Origin: Apostichopus japonicus | Lineage: Eukaryota > Echinodermata > Holothuroidea > Aspidochirotida > Stichopodidae | Direction of reading: 5' to 3' | NCBI RefSeq assembly: GCF_037975245.1 | Contig: NC_092569.1 | Coordinates: 30,198,668-30,262,667 of the forward strand | Length of the DNA: 64,000 nucleotides | In this document: piece by piece, positions 45,885-59,586 of the stretch | Layout of the letters: each line of letters starts with the position of its first letter | How positions within the stretch are numbered: position 1 is the first letter of the stretch | Notes under the pieces: generated by a model | What the model saw: only the letters and a program-made list of their open reading frames with translations | Databases searched by the model: none | What the model was told of the DNA's origin: nothing | Translations under genes and position numbers: made by a program

Positions 45885-46057
45885 CGTCCAACCACCAGTA
45901 TCAAGATCATTATCACAGTAAGCCTCAAACGGTTCCGGATAGCCATCTGGTTTAATTAGGTACACTCCAGATGTATTGTGGGTAGAGGAACATGCATTCG
46001 ATACTTCTTTGCAATCTCTCGGATACGCAGGTTGTTGAAAAGCGAAGTATGAAGAAC
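45885..46057 (-). CDS. Gene C start of first (partial) fibrinogen domain
   Basis: 173 nt, phase 1-0: '[20 protein letters not shown]', '[20 protein letters not shown]', 'DNDLDTGGWT'. Donor GTATAG, acceptor CCAG. Confidence 0.88.
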
Positions 46058-46712
46058 CTGGATGGAAAGTAAAACAAAGTTAACATTTTATTGCGACTGA
46101 AAAATCCTTTTCAGTTAACGAAAATATTCTCTTACATTTTAAGCCAATTGTGAGAGAACTAGTTTCGTTACATAAGAGTTAAGGTAACAAATCAGTTTAA
46201 ATGCCAACTATTACTCAACTACCATATAGAGGAAGATATCGATACTAAAATTATATACGGTAATCGTTATTGAATTCTCAGATGTAACTGTTTTGAAGCA
46301 TTAGTTTTGATTAGTTTTCAGCCAGCAATGAAAATTCAAAGACCAAATAACTTGAATTTATTTTTCATCAAACCTTCCGTAGTTATCAATCATATCCAAA
46401 TCAGATCAAAAGACTCATGAAAACAGGCAAATCCCATTTGTTTAACGTACCTGAGAAAATATCGATGAAGCACTTAGGATGTGAAGAGATCGAAAATATG
46501 CGACTCAGAAGAAATCAATCTCATAATAGATGTTCGGAAATGTTGACACGATTCAAAAACAAACATCTAGAGCAAACACTATTAAGAGCCAATATTTTCA
46601 GCCATTTAGCTGGCCAACTTAGGTGTTAACGATTATAATACGTAAGTGATATAACTTAGAGAGGTAACTTCTTATTATAAGGTAAATCATATCAGATAAC
46701 TACTTCACCTAC

Positions 46713-46743
46713 CTGGAGATCGGCCCTCGGCACTGACGATGAC
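46713..46743 (-). CDS. Gene C 31-nt microexon ([10 protein letters not shown])
   Basis: Same length, splice sites (GCAG and GTAGGT) and frame as in gene A; the two nucleotide sequences differ at three positions, one changing the last serine to proline. Conservation supports its being a real exon. Confidence 0.75.
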
Positions 46744-49700
46744 CTGCGTAATAAAAGTTAGATGATATGAATCTGTTTGATCGGAAGAAAGAACATTTAG
46801 GCGTAATGGTCCGAAAAATCTTAGTTTAAGGTAGTATTTTTTTAATGTCTTCTACCTAAAATTCATATCTAGACTGCAATCATAAGCACAGAACTGAACT
46901 TCATATTACAACTTTCATCCAGGAAACATGAGATTAATGGCGTTTTTCCGGTGTAACAGCTACCCTGGTACATGATATGTAAGCTAACGTGAAAGAACAA
47001 AGGCAATAGCCGGCTGCTTCCTTACACAGCTTTGTTGCTTATTGCAGACAGATGTTCTTTGTTCAAGTTATTTTTTGACATTAGAACATTTAAGACATGA
47101 TATGTAACGCATTTGTGTTAACAGTCCTTAATAGCCCGTAGGGATTTTTTATATCGTCCCAGCTATTCTTGTTGGAATACGATTACCGTGTCTTGATACT
47201 GACATAGCAAAGGGCAACTCTGTGATTTAAAAGGTGTCATTTTAAATTTAAGGTAAGTTCTTCGTCACAGACTTGTATATCTTACTAAATAAAAACATCC
47301 ATTCCAATTATTAAAGCACGAGATTGAGAAGGATGCATATGTAGTATTAAGCTATAAGGCGTAACATAGTAAAAACATAGTCTGCGGTAATTTTAATATA
47401 ATTTCTGTCTTAATTGTTTTGTCACTTTCTTGCGAATTTCACAGGTTTAAAAGCTAACATTTAATACAATATAGCAGTACGTTATGAACTAGAGAATATA
47501 AGACAATCTTGTTAAACGCTTATTCTACAAATCTACGTTGTATAGAAAAAAGAAAGAAAACTTAACATTAATATTCTGTCTTCTATAATTTGATCATGAT
47601 GACAATTGCAAGAGAAAAAGAATTTTATCAGAAAATGGACAAAAGATAATGAGGAAGTTTTCCAAGAAATAAGAAATATTTTTTTCTTTCAGAACAAAAT
47701 ATTGTAAAGCATAACAAATGCATAGTCTCTTATTTTTCTGTTATATGTTGTACAAGTAGTCGGCTTTAAATATGTTACAGTTAGAATGTTCGTTAGCACC
47801 ATAAACATTTACATTTTGTCTTGTTTGGTTAATTCTGAATACTGACTGTCAGAACAGACGAGTATATGGGAGTTAATTTTTCATGAAATTATGATGTTTT
47901 CTGTCAAGACAAAAATATTGTAAAGCATTTCCAGGAGATGTAGTGAATTTAGACAACTCTCTGAATAAACAAAAGGACACGCTTTAGTTCTTTCCTGAAA
48001 TTTCAACAGTTCTCTGATTTATTTTGTCTCCATCAAATGTCTGATTTTTTACAACAATGTCTGCACACGGGTCATCTTGTCAATATCGCCTTAACACGTT
48101 CATCATGTCAAGAGTTACTTTATCACGATTTGGAGAAGAATATGTTCCTTTGATACAAGGAAATCAAATATCCTTAAACTTAAGTCATGAATAAACAATA
48201 GAATCGAAATAATTACGAATGTCGATATTAGATATCCTAGTGGTACACTATGTAATATGCTGTTGCCAACAGAGTAAGAAACAAAATGATACCATTGCTA
48301 CAAAGAGATTGACGCGGTCAAAGGCGATTATTTTGGGATATAGCCAAAGTTTTATTTATCGCCGATAACGCTTTTGAGGAAGCAATTACTTAAACTGTGT
48401 GAGACGTTATACTGTTCTACATCATTGCGTTTATTATGACAGTAATTTGAGTGTCACAAGTCGTATTTTTCATGAATATATTGCTCGTTCGACCGATAGC
48501 CACAAAATATCATTTGGAGAATTAATTAGGTATCTTCAAACACATCTGTGAATCAAAATTTTTCAAGCGAATACTTACCATATATGTAGTTGTTGAGTGT
48601 TATGATATACTGTCTAGTTTTGAAACATGTGCTAGTAAAGCGACATTTAGATACAGTTTAACAGATTTGACGAATTTGTTTTATTTGTCAAAGTCTATCA
48701 TCCATATTTTTTTAGGTATAGGGAAGTTTTCCTTTTGTATACCGAATTAGTTTACATGTTACTTTTAAAACGACAAACGAAACGTTTAGGTTTGTACTAC
48801 ACCGACCAGTCGCATGGTAACATGAAGGGAATGTGAAAATCGGGTAGGAGGGTGTGATGACGGCCAGCGAAATGGTTGGATGTGGGTGGACGTCGGTGAC
48901 TACGCCCATCGCATTTAATATTTTGTCTGATTTTATACAAATAACATTTAGCCTTCACATTGATCTGTTCTAAAGGTTGGTTTTGAAATTTAATGGGTTA
49001 AACGGGAGATCCAACACTAATTAACATCTAATCTGTTATAATTTTCATTCAAAGGATTGAAAGAAATAATTCAAATAGTACAAAACGGCAACTTATACGA
49101 TCTTATAAAGAAAACAACTTATGCCTATGAGTAACATCTATGTCATTGGAAAGCGACTTTCAATCTTTTTAATCTTCCAGTTTGTTTGATTGAATATCAT
49201 TTTCGTGTAACAGTAGTTATTTATTTTCAATAAGGCTTTAACATTACTACTAGTTGTAATTATCACCACCAAAATCGATACTGCTTACTAGACTAACGTT
49301 TTAGAACATTTTATGATAGCGTGACACGTGAATTAGGGACAGATAGCTAAAACTGTCGCACACATTTGACAAACAATACTTTATAGATGTTTCATTTTAA
49401 CTTCTAAGAATTAAAACAGACATAAAAATAGGACAATGATCAAATGCGTATTTTGAAGAAAAAATATTCTTTGGTTAGTTTTTAAATTGATTTATTGAAT
49501 GAATGCAATATGAGCACCTTTTTAAAACAAATATAGATCTTCGGTTTGGTAACGATATATCATAAATTTAGATTTAAGTTTTCCGTTTTAAATTTATTTT
49601 CGTCCTTTCCCCCTTACATTGCTATTGTAATACGACATTAAATCTGAGTTGCTATCACGCAGTTACTTTTGGTAAAGTTATAATACCTCTCCTTATGACT

Positions 49701-51975
49701 TAATTATTGATGAAATACATACAATCTCTAGTTTGATATCCACCTAATTAAACTGTCACCTCCAAAACAGGCGATATAGTTTTTTTTTACAAACTTCATC
49801 ATTTCAAATACACTAGATGGACATGTCTTAAAGTTTTTCTACTTGTATATCCAGCATTTTTAAGAAAGTGCGGTTAAACGGTTTCATTAATCAAGATCAA
49901 ATAGTATCTAAATTATATTTACTGGAAGTTGCTAACAATATATAACTGAAGAAAAAGATGAGAACAGAACAAGAAATAAGGGAAAACCATTAGCTAGCCA
50001 CTAAAATTGCCAGAGATATCTCTTATGATCGCATACCATTCTTTCGTGAAAAGCAATTTAAAGCCATAAAGTAGTGTCTGAAACAGACGTAGCACTCACA
50101 AAAAGGTAATTGTCTATGTTTTGGCTTTGTAGCAGTCTTTTTTTCTTTGATAATGTTTTTCTGCAATAAACTTGAGTAACCTAAGATTATGATATTCAGC
50201 ATTAATCCCGTACATATATTTATATTTTATATATATAACCTTGTTAATTTCTTTAAATTAGTTTAAATCAGATTGACATGTATACCAGTAAGTTTTAATG
50301 TTTATCAACCTTGTTTCCTTGAATATTTGAATATGTGTTTTAAAAGAATGATCATAGTATATTATTTTGATAACATATAAAAATATCTTTATTGTTTGTT
50401 GCAGACTGTTTGCCAAACATTGCTACATAAATAATGATATCGAATGAATTGATATCTATGAGCATGTGAAGGACGTAAACATTTCAGCACTCTTAATACA
50501 TTTTTGAGCTGCAAAATTTCGCGTTTAGATGATAGTTTGCTGCGGCAATATCACCAATCTTAAACTGAACATTTCTTCAAATTTGATTACAAAGTATGAA
50601 ACCTTCCACCCTCTTAAAGTTAAGATATCTTACAAAAAGAATGTACCATATCAATAAAGTTTTGTTCACAGTAGCTATCAAACTCTTGACTATTTGAAAT
50701 ATAACTTAATTATCTTTGTATTGGTATTTTGACATAGAAATGTTGTTTTGTTTTTAGATTAGCCAACGCCAATGTTGCTTTAATATTTTCATACCGATAA
50801 CTTGAAAAAGTTAAAAGTTAAGATATCTTACAAAAAGAATGTGGGCCTACCATATCATTATAGATTTGTTCACAGTAGCCATCAAACTTTTGACTTTTTG
50901 CAATATAACTTAATAATCTCTGTATTGGTATTTTGACATAGAAATGTTGTTTTCGTTTTTAGATTAGCCAATGCCATTGTTGCTTTAAATTTTTCATACC
51001 GATAACTTGGAAAAGGACAATCAATAACATAACTGTTCGGAAATCATATCAAAATAACAGAGCCGACAAGGGAAGTTGCCTTTGTACAGATTAGACTCAA
51101 GTTATACGAATGCATATTTTCAGTTTATGTAAAAATAGCAAGGCATTATACAACATCTGTTCAACTTTAGACTGCCTATGAGAACATTGTATACATTTAC
51201 CCATACAAAGAGTATAGCTCTGTTTCGATAGGGGAATCGCATGATTCAACTTTAAACAGGAAGAAATATTTGAAATTATGAATCTTGAAATAACTAAATG
51301 TTACAGTTTAGCATTTAGTTATACTAGAAGAGAGAAATAGGCCTATGGAGCATGAATTTGAACTAAAATAAAAAACATGTGAATTAAAGCTCAATATTTT
51401 ATAACATGTAATGAAGGATTGTTGTAACGTGTTAGTATGTATCGGTTAAACAGTGGGGTTGGATATTTGAGGGTAACCTTGTGCGCTGACGTTCTGTACA
51501 TGATATTGAAAAGCTGTATACTCGAAATATGAACAAGTATATTTTTTCCTGGCCACATCATGAAACGGTATTGATTAAAAATTGGTGCGTAGCAAAACAT
51601 TTTTGAGATGTATAATTGGCTTCGTTTTTAGTATTGTACATGGAAGCAAGTTTTAAAGAGCACAGTTTGTAGGCATAACGGATTCAATGAGAACGTTTTT
51701 TTTTCTGAGGCGAAACACAGTTGTCCTTACGCGAAGTTGAAAATACTCAATATTTAAATTAAAGGCTTTCTTACTGAATGTTATTAAGTATTTTAATCCG
51801 TGTTTACCTACTTCTTGTGAGATGCTAACACTCAGTGTGTCTTAACATTTAACTTTAGTAAGATTGGCGCAGCAGCATATTGATGCGACTTAGCTTTTAA
51901 ATCTTGAAACAGTCAGAACATATTCAATAGAGTAATATATATTTAAAAACAAATTAAAAAAATTCAAAGACTTAC
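46744..51975 (-). other. Gene C intron 1
   Basis: 5.2 kb, collinear with gene A intron 1 but with only one copy of the ~1.06-kb segment (about 46980-48040). A ~200-bp tandem duplication lies near 50620-51000. No other gene seen. Confidence 0.6.
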
Positions 51976-52040
51976 CATTTTTGTTCCAAACGAGTTCCAA
52001 ATCGTCAAAACAGTTAAACAAACTTTGACAAATTCTCCAT
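51976..52040 (-). pseudogene. Gene C signal-peptide exon, frameshifted
   Basis: 65 nt rather than 66: gene A 'AATTTTGTC' is 'AATTTGTC' here, a loss in a T run, giving an early TAA. The lesion differs from that in gene B. The original frame continues unchanged in the +1 frame. Confidence 0.75.
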
Positions 52041-52789
52041 GATTTCGGGTTTGAAGAAATGTCACACTGAAATATATTCGATGAAGGGCAAGATGACAAA
52101 TGACACAGAGTATCCAGTTAGGTGACCAACACCTTATTGGAATGACCGTAGAAGTATGGATGTCCATTAATGCCATCGTTTTATTTGAAACATGATAATT
52201 TGAACAGCTTATACAAGACGTACTGCACATATAGAGTATTCTTTGGCTTGTATGTAAAGAAGACTATTCGACATGCGCAATCCAACTTAATAATATTTAC
52301 AGCTATTTATATCTTGAGATTTTAGTCAATAGTACAGTAAGCTTCAGTTGCATAATGTTGAATTGTCCTTGCTCCAATAAAGCCATCGTAAACACGTATT
52401 GCATAGCTAATGAATATCGTGTCTCTAGTTCCAAGGACAGCAATGGTATTGCAAATTCAATAGCTGTCAATGTATTTAGTTCTTGAAACAAATATCAATT
52501 AATAGCGATGGTCACTTTTAATTTATATTACATTTAGCGTGGTGCATGTTGGAGGATTTTGTAGTGGTGTGCCAAACAACGTTCAGGCTACTTAAAAGAG
52601 TCAGAATGTTGGTTTTGCTGGTTGTGGTTAAGATGCCTTTTTCGATATTCTTTAGAACCCTTAATAAGTAAATTAAGTTAGCAACGTTACAATTCTTTTG
52701 ATTGGCAGGAAATATTCAAGAAGTGTCGACTGGATGAAAGGAAGTGTTATTAAAGTACATGGTCTAGTCAGCACTTCATAACATGCATG

Positions 52790-53430
52790 AACTGGTACAC
52801 TTTATCGTATAAACCGTGAAATGTACTGTATGAGTTATACAACACTATCAATAATGCATGGAATGATCTACGATTTACACACTGTTTAAATTAGTGTACA
52901 CTGTACGCACTGTATAATGTAGAATATCATTTAAACACTACGTTAACTAGTCTACACTATACAATGTATGATCTAGTCTACAATAAACACACTGTAAGAA
53001 CTAGTTTACACTATATGCAAGGTATTATCTGATCTATACTATACCCGATGTGAACTATAGTGTACACTTTACACACTGTATAGACTAGTCTACACTATAT
53101 GGAATTTATTACCTAGTCCGCACTATACACACTGTATGCAATAGTCTTCACTTTAGTCAAGGTATGATATAGTATAAACTATACACACTGCACGAACTAC
53201 ACACACTGTGAACTATAGTATACACTTTACGCACTGCGTGAACTAGTCCAAAGTATTAACATTGTATGACTTATGTCTACTCTATACACACAGTATGAAC
53301 AAGCATATACCATACACTATGTATGCATTACGGTGTACAATATACACATTGTACGTACTATTCTACACCATACAACTGTATGAACTAATTTATAGTGCAT
53401 CTGCACATTATCACCAATAACACACTGCAG
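52790..53430. repeat. Degenerate ~30-bp minisatellite upstream of gene C
   Basis: Counterpart of 25070-25740, with the same 'ctagtctacactatac' and 'cacactgta' variants. Confidence 0.75.
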
Positions 53431-53607
53431 GGTTTTCATTTCTATTTTTTGTTTTATCATGTTATTAACACCTCTCAAAGTATATGGTATTCAAGACATC
53501 ACTAATTCTGCACACAACCCAGCACCTGCTCCCATCTCCCTTCCTCGTTTCAAATTAAATTTTCTGAGGTACTTCCAATTATAGCAGAACATTTTCTAAC
53601 AATGTGT

Positions 53608-53608
53608 T

Positions 53609-53646
<38 letters not shown>
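53608..53646. repeat. (TA)n microsatellite upstream of gene C
   Basis: Short TA tract with one GTA interruption, at the position of 25926-25997. Confidence 0.9.
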
Positions 53647-53674
53647 ATTGTGTACAAATATCTAATTAACACCG

Positions 53675-54150
53675 TTTCAAATAGTTGTTAAGCGGTATAC
53701 TGTATGAACAATACTTCCTTGTTGTATTGTGCCTACGTCACATCCTGTTTGCGGGATCGAGTTTTTCCCATCTCATTAAATAACAATGTCAGCTGTTTTA
53801 TTTAAAGAGGAATTTTGAATAAACTATAGGATTTACATCCATATCTTCTATATACGATAGGTACATAAAGTACATTCGTATCATACTTTGCTTTGACATA
53901 AACCTCTTATATATTGAATGGCATCGCTATAGGTGGTTCAAGCAGTTAATTTATTCCTGGCCCGCAGTTCTCATGAGAGTCATCAGGGTTGGTTCCCAAC
54001 AGTATTAGCCAACGGATGACAACTGCCAGTGATTTTTTAGCATGAATAATTAAATGAGTGCCAGCATGTCTACACCGAAGTATTATTTCAGCGACAATGG
54101 CGTAGCCAGAGGTAGATGGAATGTACCCCCTCCCCTATACACACAGGATT
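53675..54150. repeat. Duplicated intergenic block (copy 3, partial)
   Basis: Matches 26025-26510 and 38268-38750, including 'aggtggttcaagcagtta' and 'tggcgtagccagaggtagat', then diverges. Confidence 0.65.
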
Positions 54151-54450
54151 TTTAAATTACCTGTCAGAAGTAAAGAAGAAATGTGAGACTTTGTCTATTT
54201 GACAAATTTAACAAAGTTTGCTATGCAAAATTAAAAGTTTATCTCGACGGTGAGGGGGTTCAAACTGTATCAATACATTGAATAAATGTTGTTTAACCCC
54301 GGTTGTTGGAGTCTAATGTCTCCCTTTGGTGACTTTGCTCATACCGTTTGAATCAAACAAATGTTGTTCTCAAATGTTTTGATTGGAGAAGGTCTCCCTT
54401 TATATATATTTCGAGTTGGTTAGTATCATGTTTGATCTCTAGAGTAAGGC

Positions 54451-54835
54451 AAATATGTCACCAAAACAGAACTAGTATTGTTCGATACAGGTGACAAACG
54501 CCTACAGTAGAATCACGACCTTTCTTACCGGTTTCGAACCTGGACATACCATTAACGTCCATAGCATAGGTTAGTGTGTCCGCATATAAAGCAGGAGGCC
54601 CGGTTTCGAATCCCTGTGGAGGCTGAAAGTTTTTTCACTGTTCTTGATTTGCGACAGCCTCCACCGGTGTTCGAACCTGGGGTCCCGCTTTATATGCGGA
54701 CACCCTAACCACTAGGCCATGGACGCTGATTTTAGTTCAGAGGTTCCAAACCGGTAAGGAAGGTCGCAATTCCACTGTAGGCGTTTTGTCACCTGTATCG
54801 AACAATACTAGTTCTGTTTTGGTGACATACATATT
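54451..54835. mobile_element. Inverted-repeat (foldback) tRNA-derived SINE pair
   Basis: Left arm 54451-54625 and right arm 54655-54835 are imperfect reverse complements with a 29-bp spacer. On the minus strand the right arm has an A box 'TGGCCTAGTGG' (54719-54709) and a B box 'GGTTCGAACAC' (54677-54667) at tRNA-like spacing; the left arm has decayed versions ('TAGCATAGGTTAG', 'GGTTTCGAATCC'). The common inner tail is 'GGAGGCTGaaagttttttca'. This could be two SINEs inserted head to head or one palindromic element. Confidence 0.75.
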
Positions 54836-54888
54836 TTTTTTTAAATTACGTCTTTATTTAACATTTTATGTTAAGGTTTGGCTAATAG

Positions 54889-57487
54889 AGGGCAGCAGAG
54901 CTGGCAAAAGAAGCAGAAGATGAAGTAGTGAAAGCTCAAGAGGCTATAAAACAAGCAAAGAATGCAGAAGATTCGTAATTTGTTCCCATTTTATAAAACC
55001 AAATGTGATCAAAGAAGAGACATTAATTCGTTTTTATTAGTTTTTGTAATATTTTATTTTTTTATTTGTTTGCCAGCAACATATAAAAAAAAAATAGAGA
55101 AGCAGAAGATGGGATCCCGTCTTAATTGAGAAAAATATCCTGAAATAAGAAGATATCCTTTGAAAGTATTTTCCTAGAAATAAAATAGAAATCGAATCAA
55201 GAGTTGCTGAAGTCTTACCAGAGTGCTTAATATCGATTGTTCGTTGTCACATGATGGGATATTTTACCCTGAAGACTGTAAGAATAATTATAATTTTGGT
55301 GACGATAAAAGTTACCTTAATACCATACTCACATACTTTGCAAGAAATTAATAGAGGAAATACTAATAAAATGTTTGGGACAGAAAAGAAAGTAAAGTTT
55401 GATCATTTTCTACCTTTTCTTTTAATTATAACAGTTAACCATGTTTTGTTTAAAATTAGCCAACATGGTTATGTAAAGTTGAAAACCAAGCGACATATTT
55501 TTATTTCCATGATACTTTGAAATCATGTTTCATGTTGATAGCAATGGTTTGTTGATATGATTGACCTTGAATAAGGAAGCAAAGGAAAATGAGAAGGAAA
55601 CCAAAATGTTCAAAAACATTGGTTTTCAGTTCACAGTTCCTAAATTTTTTGGATCCTTTTAATACTACTTATTTGATTTTATTGCAAACGTTTGTGCAAA
55701 TTCTTTGTTATTCAACGATCATGTTTAATTCAATTGAATGTCAAACCTTATTTACATCAACATATATAGTGGTGAAATACGATGGTAGTTCATTAGAAAC
55801 CAGACAATCTGGTATGGGTATCCAGTAGGGTAATGATGATGACTTCTTTACAACAATTAGTGTCTGAAAGACTGTGGCAAAGATAGGTACTTACCCTGAA
55901 TGCAACTATTTGCAATGCTACTTGTTTAATCTAACCCTAACAGTGTATTGAATGTTGATTGTTTGTGATTGGATGATGACATATTTGTAGCTAAATGAAC
56001 AAGAATTGATAGTTATTACATTAGCCTCATTTATAGACATAAAACAATTTTTTCCTGGTGTTTATAGCATTGGAAGAAAATGCAAGCACTGATAAGTGAG
56101 ACTGGAAAGGAAGGCTTAAAAATACGAGTTATGGAAGCTGACCCAAATAAAATACGTCCTGAGACTGCTACCAAAGTGAAAGGCATCCTGTCTGCATTTG
56201 ACTTGTAACAATTCCGTGATGTCAGCGCTGGGGCTGTTATTTTCTTTGCAGGGGTGAGTTACGTGACCTGCTATGTTGTGTAATAGCACTTTGCGTTACA
56301 TCATCAAGTTTGTTCCAATGCATAGTGTTAATACAATGTAGCTATTTGGCTTAAACATTCAAATGTCAGTCCATAAATTTGTGTTGAACATATAGTAATT
56401 TCAGTCCCCCACCTTCTGCATTCCCCCTCTCCAAAGTATTATTATTTCAATGGTCATATCCATCGTTGGTGACCATACTGATAGGGTCCAAGATGTCCAG
56501 TTGTTGTAGTTCATGAAATTAGATAATGTCTTCCAAATATTAATGACATGACAGACTGTGGTCATGGAAATTGCTGAATGAATATTAAATGAATTTTCAT
56601 AATACAGCTTTCAACAGCATAGTTCTTCTGGCAGAAGCCAGCAGACAGTAATGCCAATGCTTTGAGCAAAAGTTGATTTATTTTATTCCAGGCGTTTAGG
56701 ATTTTGAATTGTGTGAACTCATAGACTAGTATCATATCTGTCACAATTGACTGTATTCTGAAACGCTAAGTTGATTGTATGTAGTTCCAGATTGCACCAC
56801 TATATACTACAACGAAATGGCGATTACATGCAATAAAATGTAAGAAACCCTTTGGGTGGTCGTTTATATGAAATTTACGTAATTTGGCTGGAATTTTATC
56901 TGGAGAAACTCTACATTCCAGTTTATTGACTGGAGATGTTTATTGTTCATACTAATACAGTGGAATGAACAGTACAAAACATTACTGGTGTATAGTGTTA
57001 GAGACAGTGTCAAAAGGCAAATCATTGCAAGTTTGGGTGGTTTGGTGAGGCACAGCGGGTGTGGTTAGGCGAGAGTGGGTAGGGGGAGGGGGACAGGCAC
57101 TGTTGAGTTTGAAGCTACCATGATTATAAGTTATAAATGGGGTGGCTGTAAGCTTAATGCCAGAAGGGAGATGCTTCATTAGTCTACTGGAATAACCCAT
57201 TGGCTGACAGGTAAATCATTATTTGCAGTTTGTTAGTCTTATGGGTTACAAAATTCACATCATGTAATATTCTTTCAAATTCTGATATATTCCAAATGTT
57301 AATCATCTTTCAGATAGTTATCATATAAATATTCCATTTCATCATAAAACAGTCTTCAGCAACGGAAGAAGATGTCTTGGAGCGTGAGAGGCAAAGGGTA
57401 GAAGGAATCACTCCAGCTGAGTTAAAAGGAGGACATAAAAAAATTAAGACAGACATAACTTCTGGATCTCTAACCATTACCATCTGA
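54889..57487 (+). pseudogene. Decayed plus-strand gene with three recognisable exons
   Basis: Three exon-like blocks have compatible phases. Block 1 is 54889-54978 (30 codons, 'RAAELAKEAEDEVVKAQEA', stop). Block 2 is 56068-56253 (62 codons, 'HWKKMQALISETGKEGLK', 'IRVMEADPNKIRPETATK', 'FRDVSAGAVIFFAG'; one in-frame TAA at 56206-56208; donor GTGAGT). Block 3 starts at 57353 after an AG ('SSATEEDVLERERQRVE', 'GHKKIKTDITSGSLTITI') and hits TGA at 57485. Beyond this stop, a +1 shift gives 'ESKQLTLVSWLATE', suggesting a 1-nt insertion. The family is not recognised. It is unrelated to the FReD genes and is read in the opposite direction. Confidence 0.55.
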
Positions 57488-57759
57488 GTCAAAGCAGCTC
57501 ACACTAGTGAGTTGGTTAGCTACAGAATAGATCTGGTATGCATTATTGGTCACCTTGATATCCAAAGATATTTCTTTCAATCTTAAAGGATCATAGTCAG
57601 TTAGCGAACCGGGTGAATTTGTTTGAAGACGGAGCTGGACGCGTGATTGACTCAAAGTTCACAGAATGGAAACATATTTAACAGGGTATTCTGGTGACAG
57701 ACAATTGTAAACATATAAACTATTCCACACTGCTAGTTGAAAACCCCATCTCAATATTA

Positions 57760-58250
57760 TGCCTGTGAATGTGAACGTTTTGTCTGGCCAAACCATCAAC
57801 TACTAGATGAAGTTGGATCACAGTAGGGGTTCTGTGATGTCTTATTTGCAAATGCTCTTTGGAAGCTCTACTTAGACCATTATAATCTTCTTGTTGATTT
57901 GTCCTGAAACCTGATTCATTTGGAATGTATGCATAGCTGTCGAAGTTCTCTGTACTTAGAATTACATAAAAATGCATTTTTTTGGTAGAAATATTCTCCT
58001 TGTTTGTTTATTCTCATTGATATATTATAAATAAAAACAAAGACATTTGCAGCTGAAGTGTCATGATGACATCATCCATTCTGCTGTTGCCAGATGCATT
58101 TACAAAATATCACTGAATTTCAAAATTCATATCTTCACAATACAAAATATGTGGTTTTCACAGTAAGATTCCCCAAAAAACGGCATTTTTGTTCAGCAAT
58201 CAGTTTTAGCCACCAGAAAGAGTAAAAAAAACCACCGGTTAAGATGCTTT
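57760..58250. repeat. Dispersed repeat, copy 2
   Basis: Partner of 7780-8280 in the same orientation (see there). No coding function seen. Confidence 0.7.
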
Positions 58251-58596
58251 CCAGGAATTCAACTTATATGTAGTGTGATTGGCTGAGGCTGTCATGTGAC
58301 TTAAACGTTTACTTATGATTGGAGGAAAATATCTTGTCTTTTGCCTCGTGTATGACCGTTTTGTAAGCCACTTCAGTCTCACTGTATACCTTTACTGTGT
58401 AAGGTCTCCGTGTGTAAAGGCACGTAAAAATATACTAGAAATTCCACTATTTATATAGGTTTCAACATATTCAATCTGATCAATCCGGCGAAATAAATAG
58501 TACGAATCATTATATCTCTCTGTTGGACTGGTTATTCACGCTATTCGTGTCGTCCCTGCCACGCGACCATCGAAATCTGCCTTACCGTACTGGGAA

Positions 58597-58772
<176 letters not shown>

Positions 58773-58985
58773 CTTTTTCAAATGCATAGCTGGTGGTTTT
58801 CGATATTCTCTAATCCTTTTAAATGTATGACATAATATGTGGGTGTGTGATCCTAGAAGCCAAGAATCATTACGTTTCAACATTCACGCAATTGTTTATT
58901 TCCTACAAACTATTTTTTTTTGGTGGGGAGGGGGGTGAGGGTTGGGATGCAAACCATGATAAGAAAAATGGACTTTGATTTTTTT

Positions 58986-58991
58986 TTTATT
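58986..58991 (-). terminator. Candidate polyadenylation signal of gene D
   Basis: Minus-strand AATAAA about 240 nt beyond the stop codon. Confidence 0.35.
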
Positions 58992-59227
58992 CGTTTATGA
59001 GACTCATACAATAATCAATTGTAAAATTTTAAACAACAGTAAGCTAGTTAACATTCACAATTTGACAATGATTTCAATTATTGTTATAAATCTTCTCATT
59101 CCTTTAAAAAATTAGTCGTCGAATCGCTCTGGTTGGAATTTGTTGTGGTATTTTCTGCTCGAAGATCTTTTTTTTACTTTCTAAGTAAGGCCTGCCATTT
59201 TGGGCAATGTGTTATACGGTGTTTTGT

Positions 59228-59586
59228 CTACACCGGCCGTATTTTCATATCTGTGTATTGCAGGCTGCATCCATAACCGTCCAAACTATAACTACTCCAG
59301 TAGATGTTCGTTCCTCGAGTAGAGCCGTCGTAATCTCCGTTGAGGTGAGAATAGGCGCACTGAGCACAGTTGTCGCTGCCATCGGGAAAATAGTCACAAT
59401 AATAATCATGATTGGGACAGTAATTTCGACAATAAGAAGCAGAATTATACCGTCTACAGTCATAACGGTTGTAGAACCACCAGGCTCCTCGATGTCTCTC
59501 AGCACATTCGTAGTTGCTCCATCCATCGTTATCCTCGTTTTCTGTACTGAATTGTGTATTGTTGCTACCAGTCAGACCATCTTTAC
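59228..59586 (-). CDS. Gene D last exon: fibrinogen C-terminal segment
   Basis: 359 nt. '[20 protein letters not shown]' then '[18 protein letters not shown]', insert 'CRRYNSASYCRNYC', 'PNHDYYC', '[10 protein letters not shown]', 'AYSHLNGDY', ending 'MKIRPV'. Calcium-loop acidic residues are E-N-E-D-N-D here, against K-D-Q-D-N-D in A. Confidence 0.92.

Noticed and set aside
52100-52230. Alternative upstream start in the +1 frame that would read through gene C's signal exon
   Set aside because: It would place about 50 unrelated residues before the hydrophobic core, and the region aligns with untranslated sequence in A and B.
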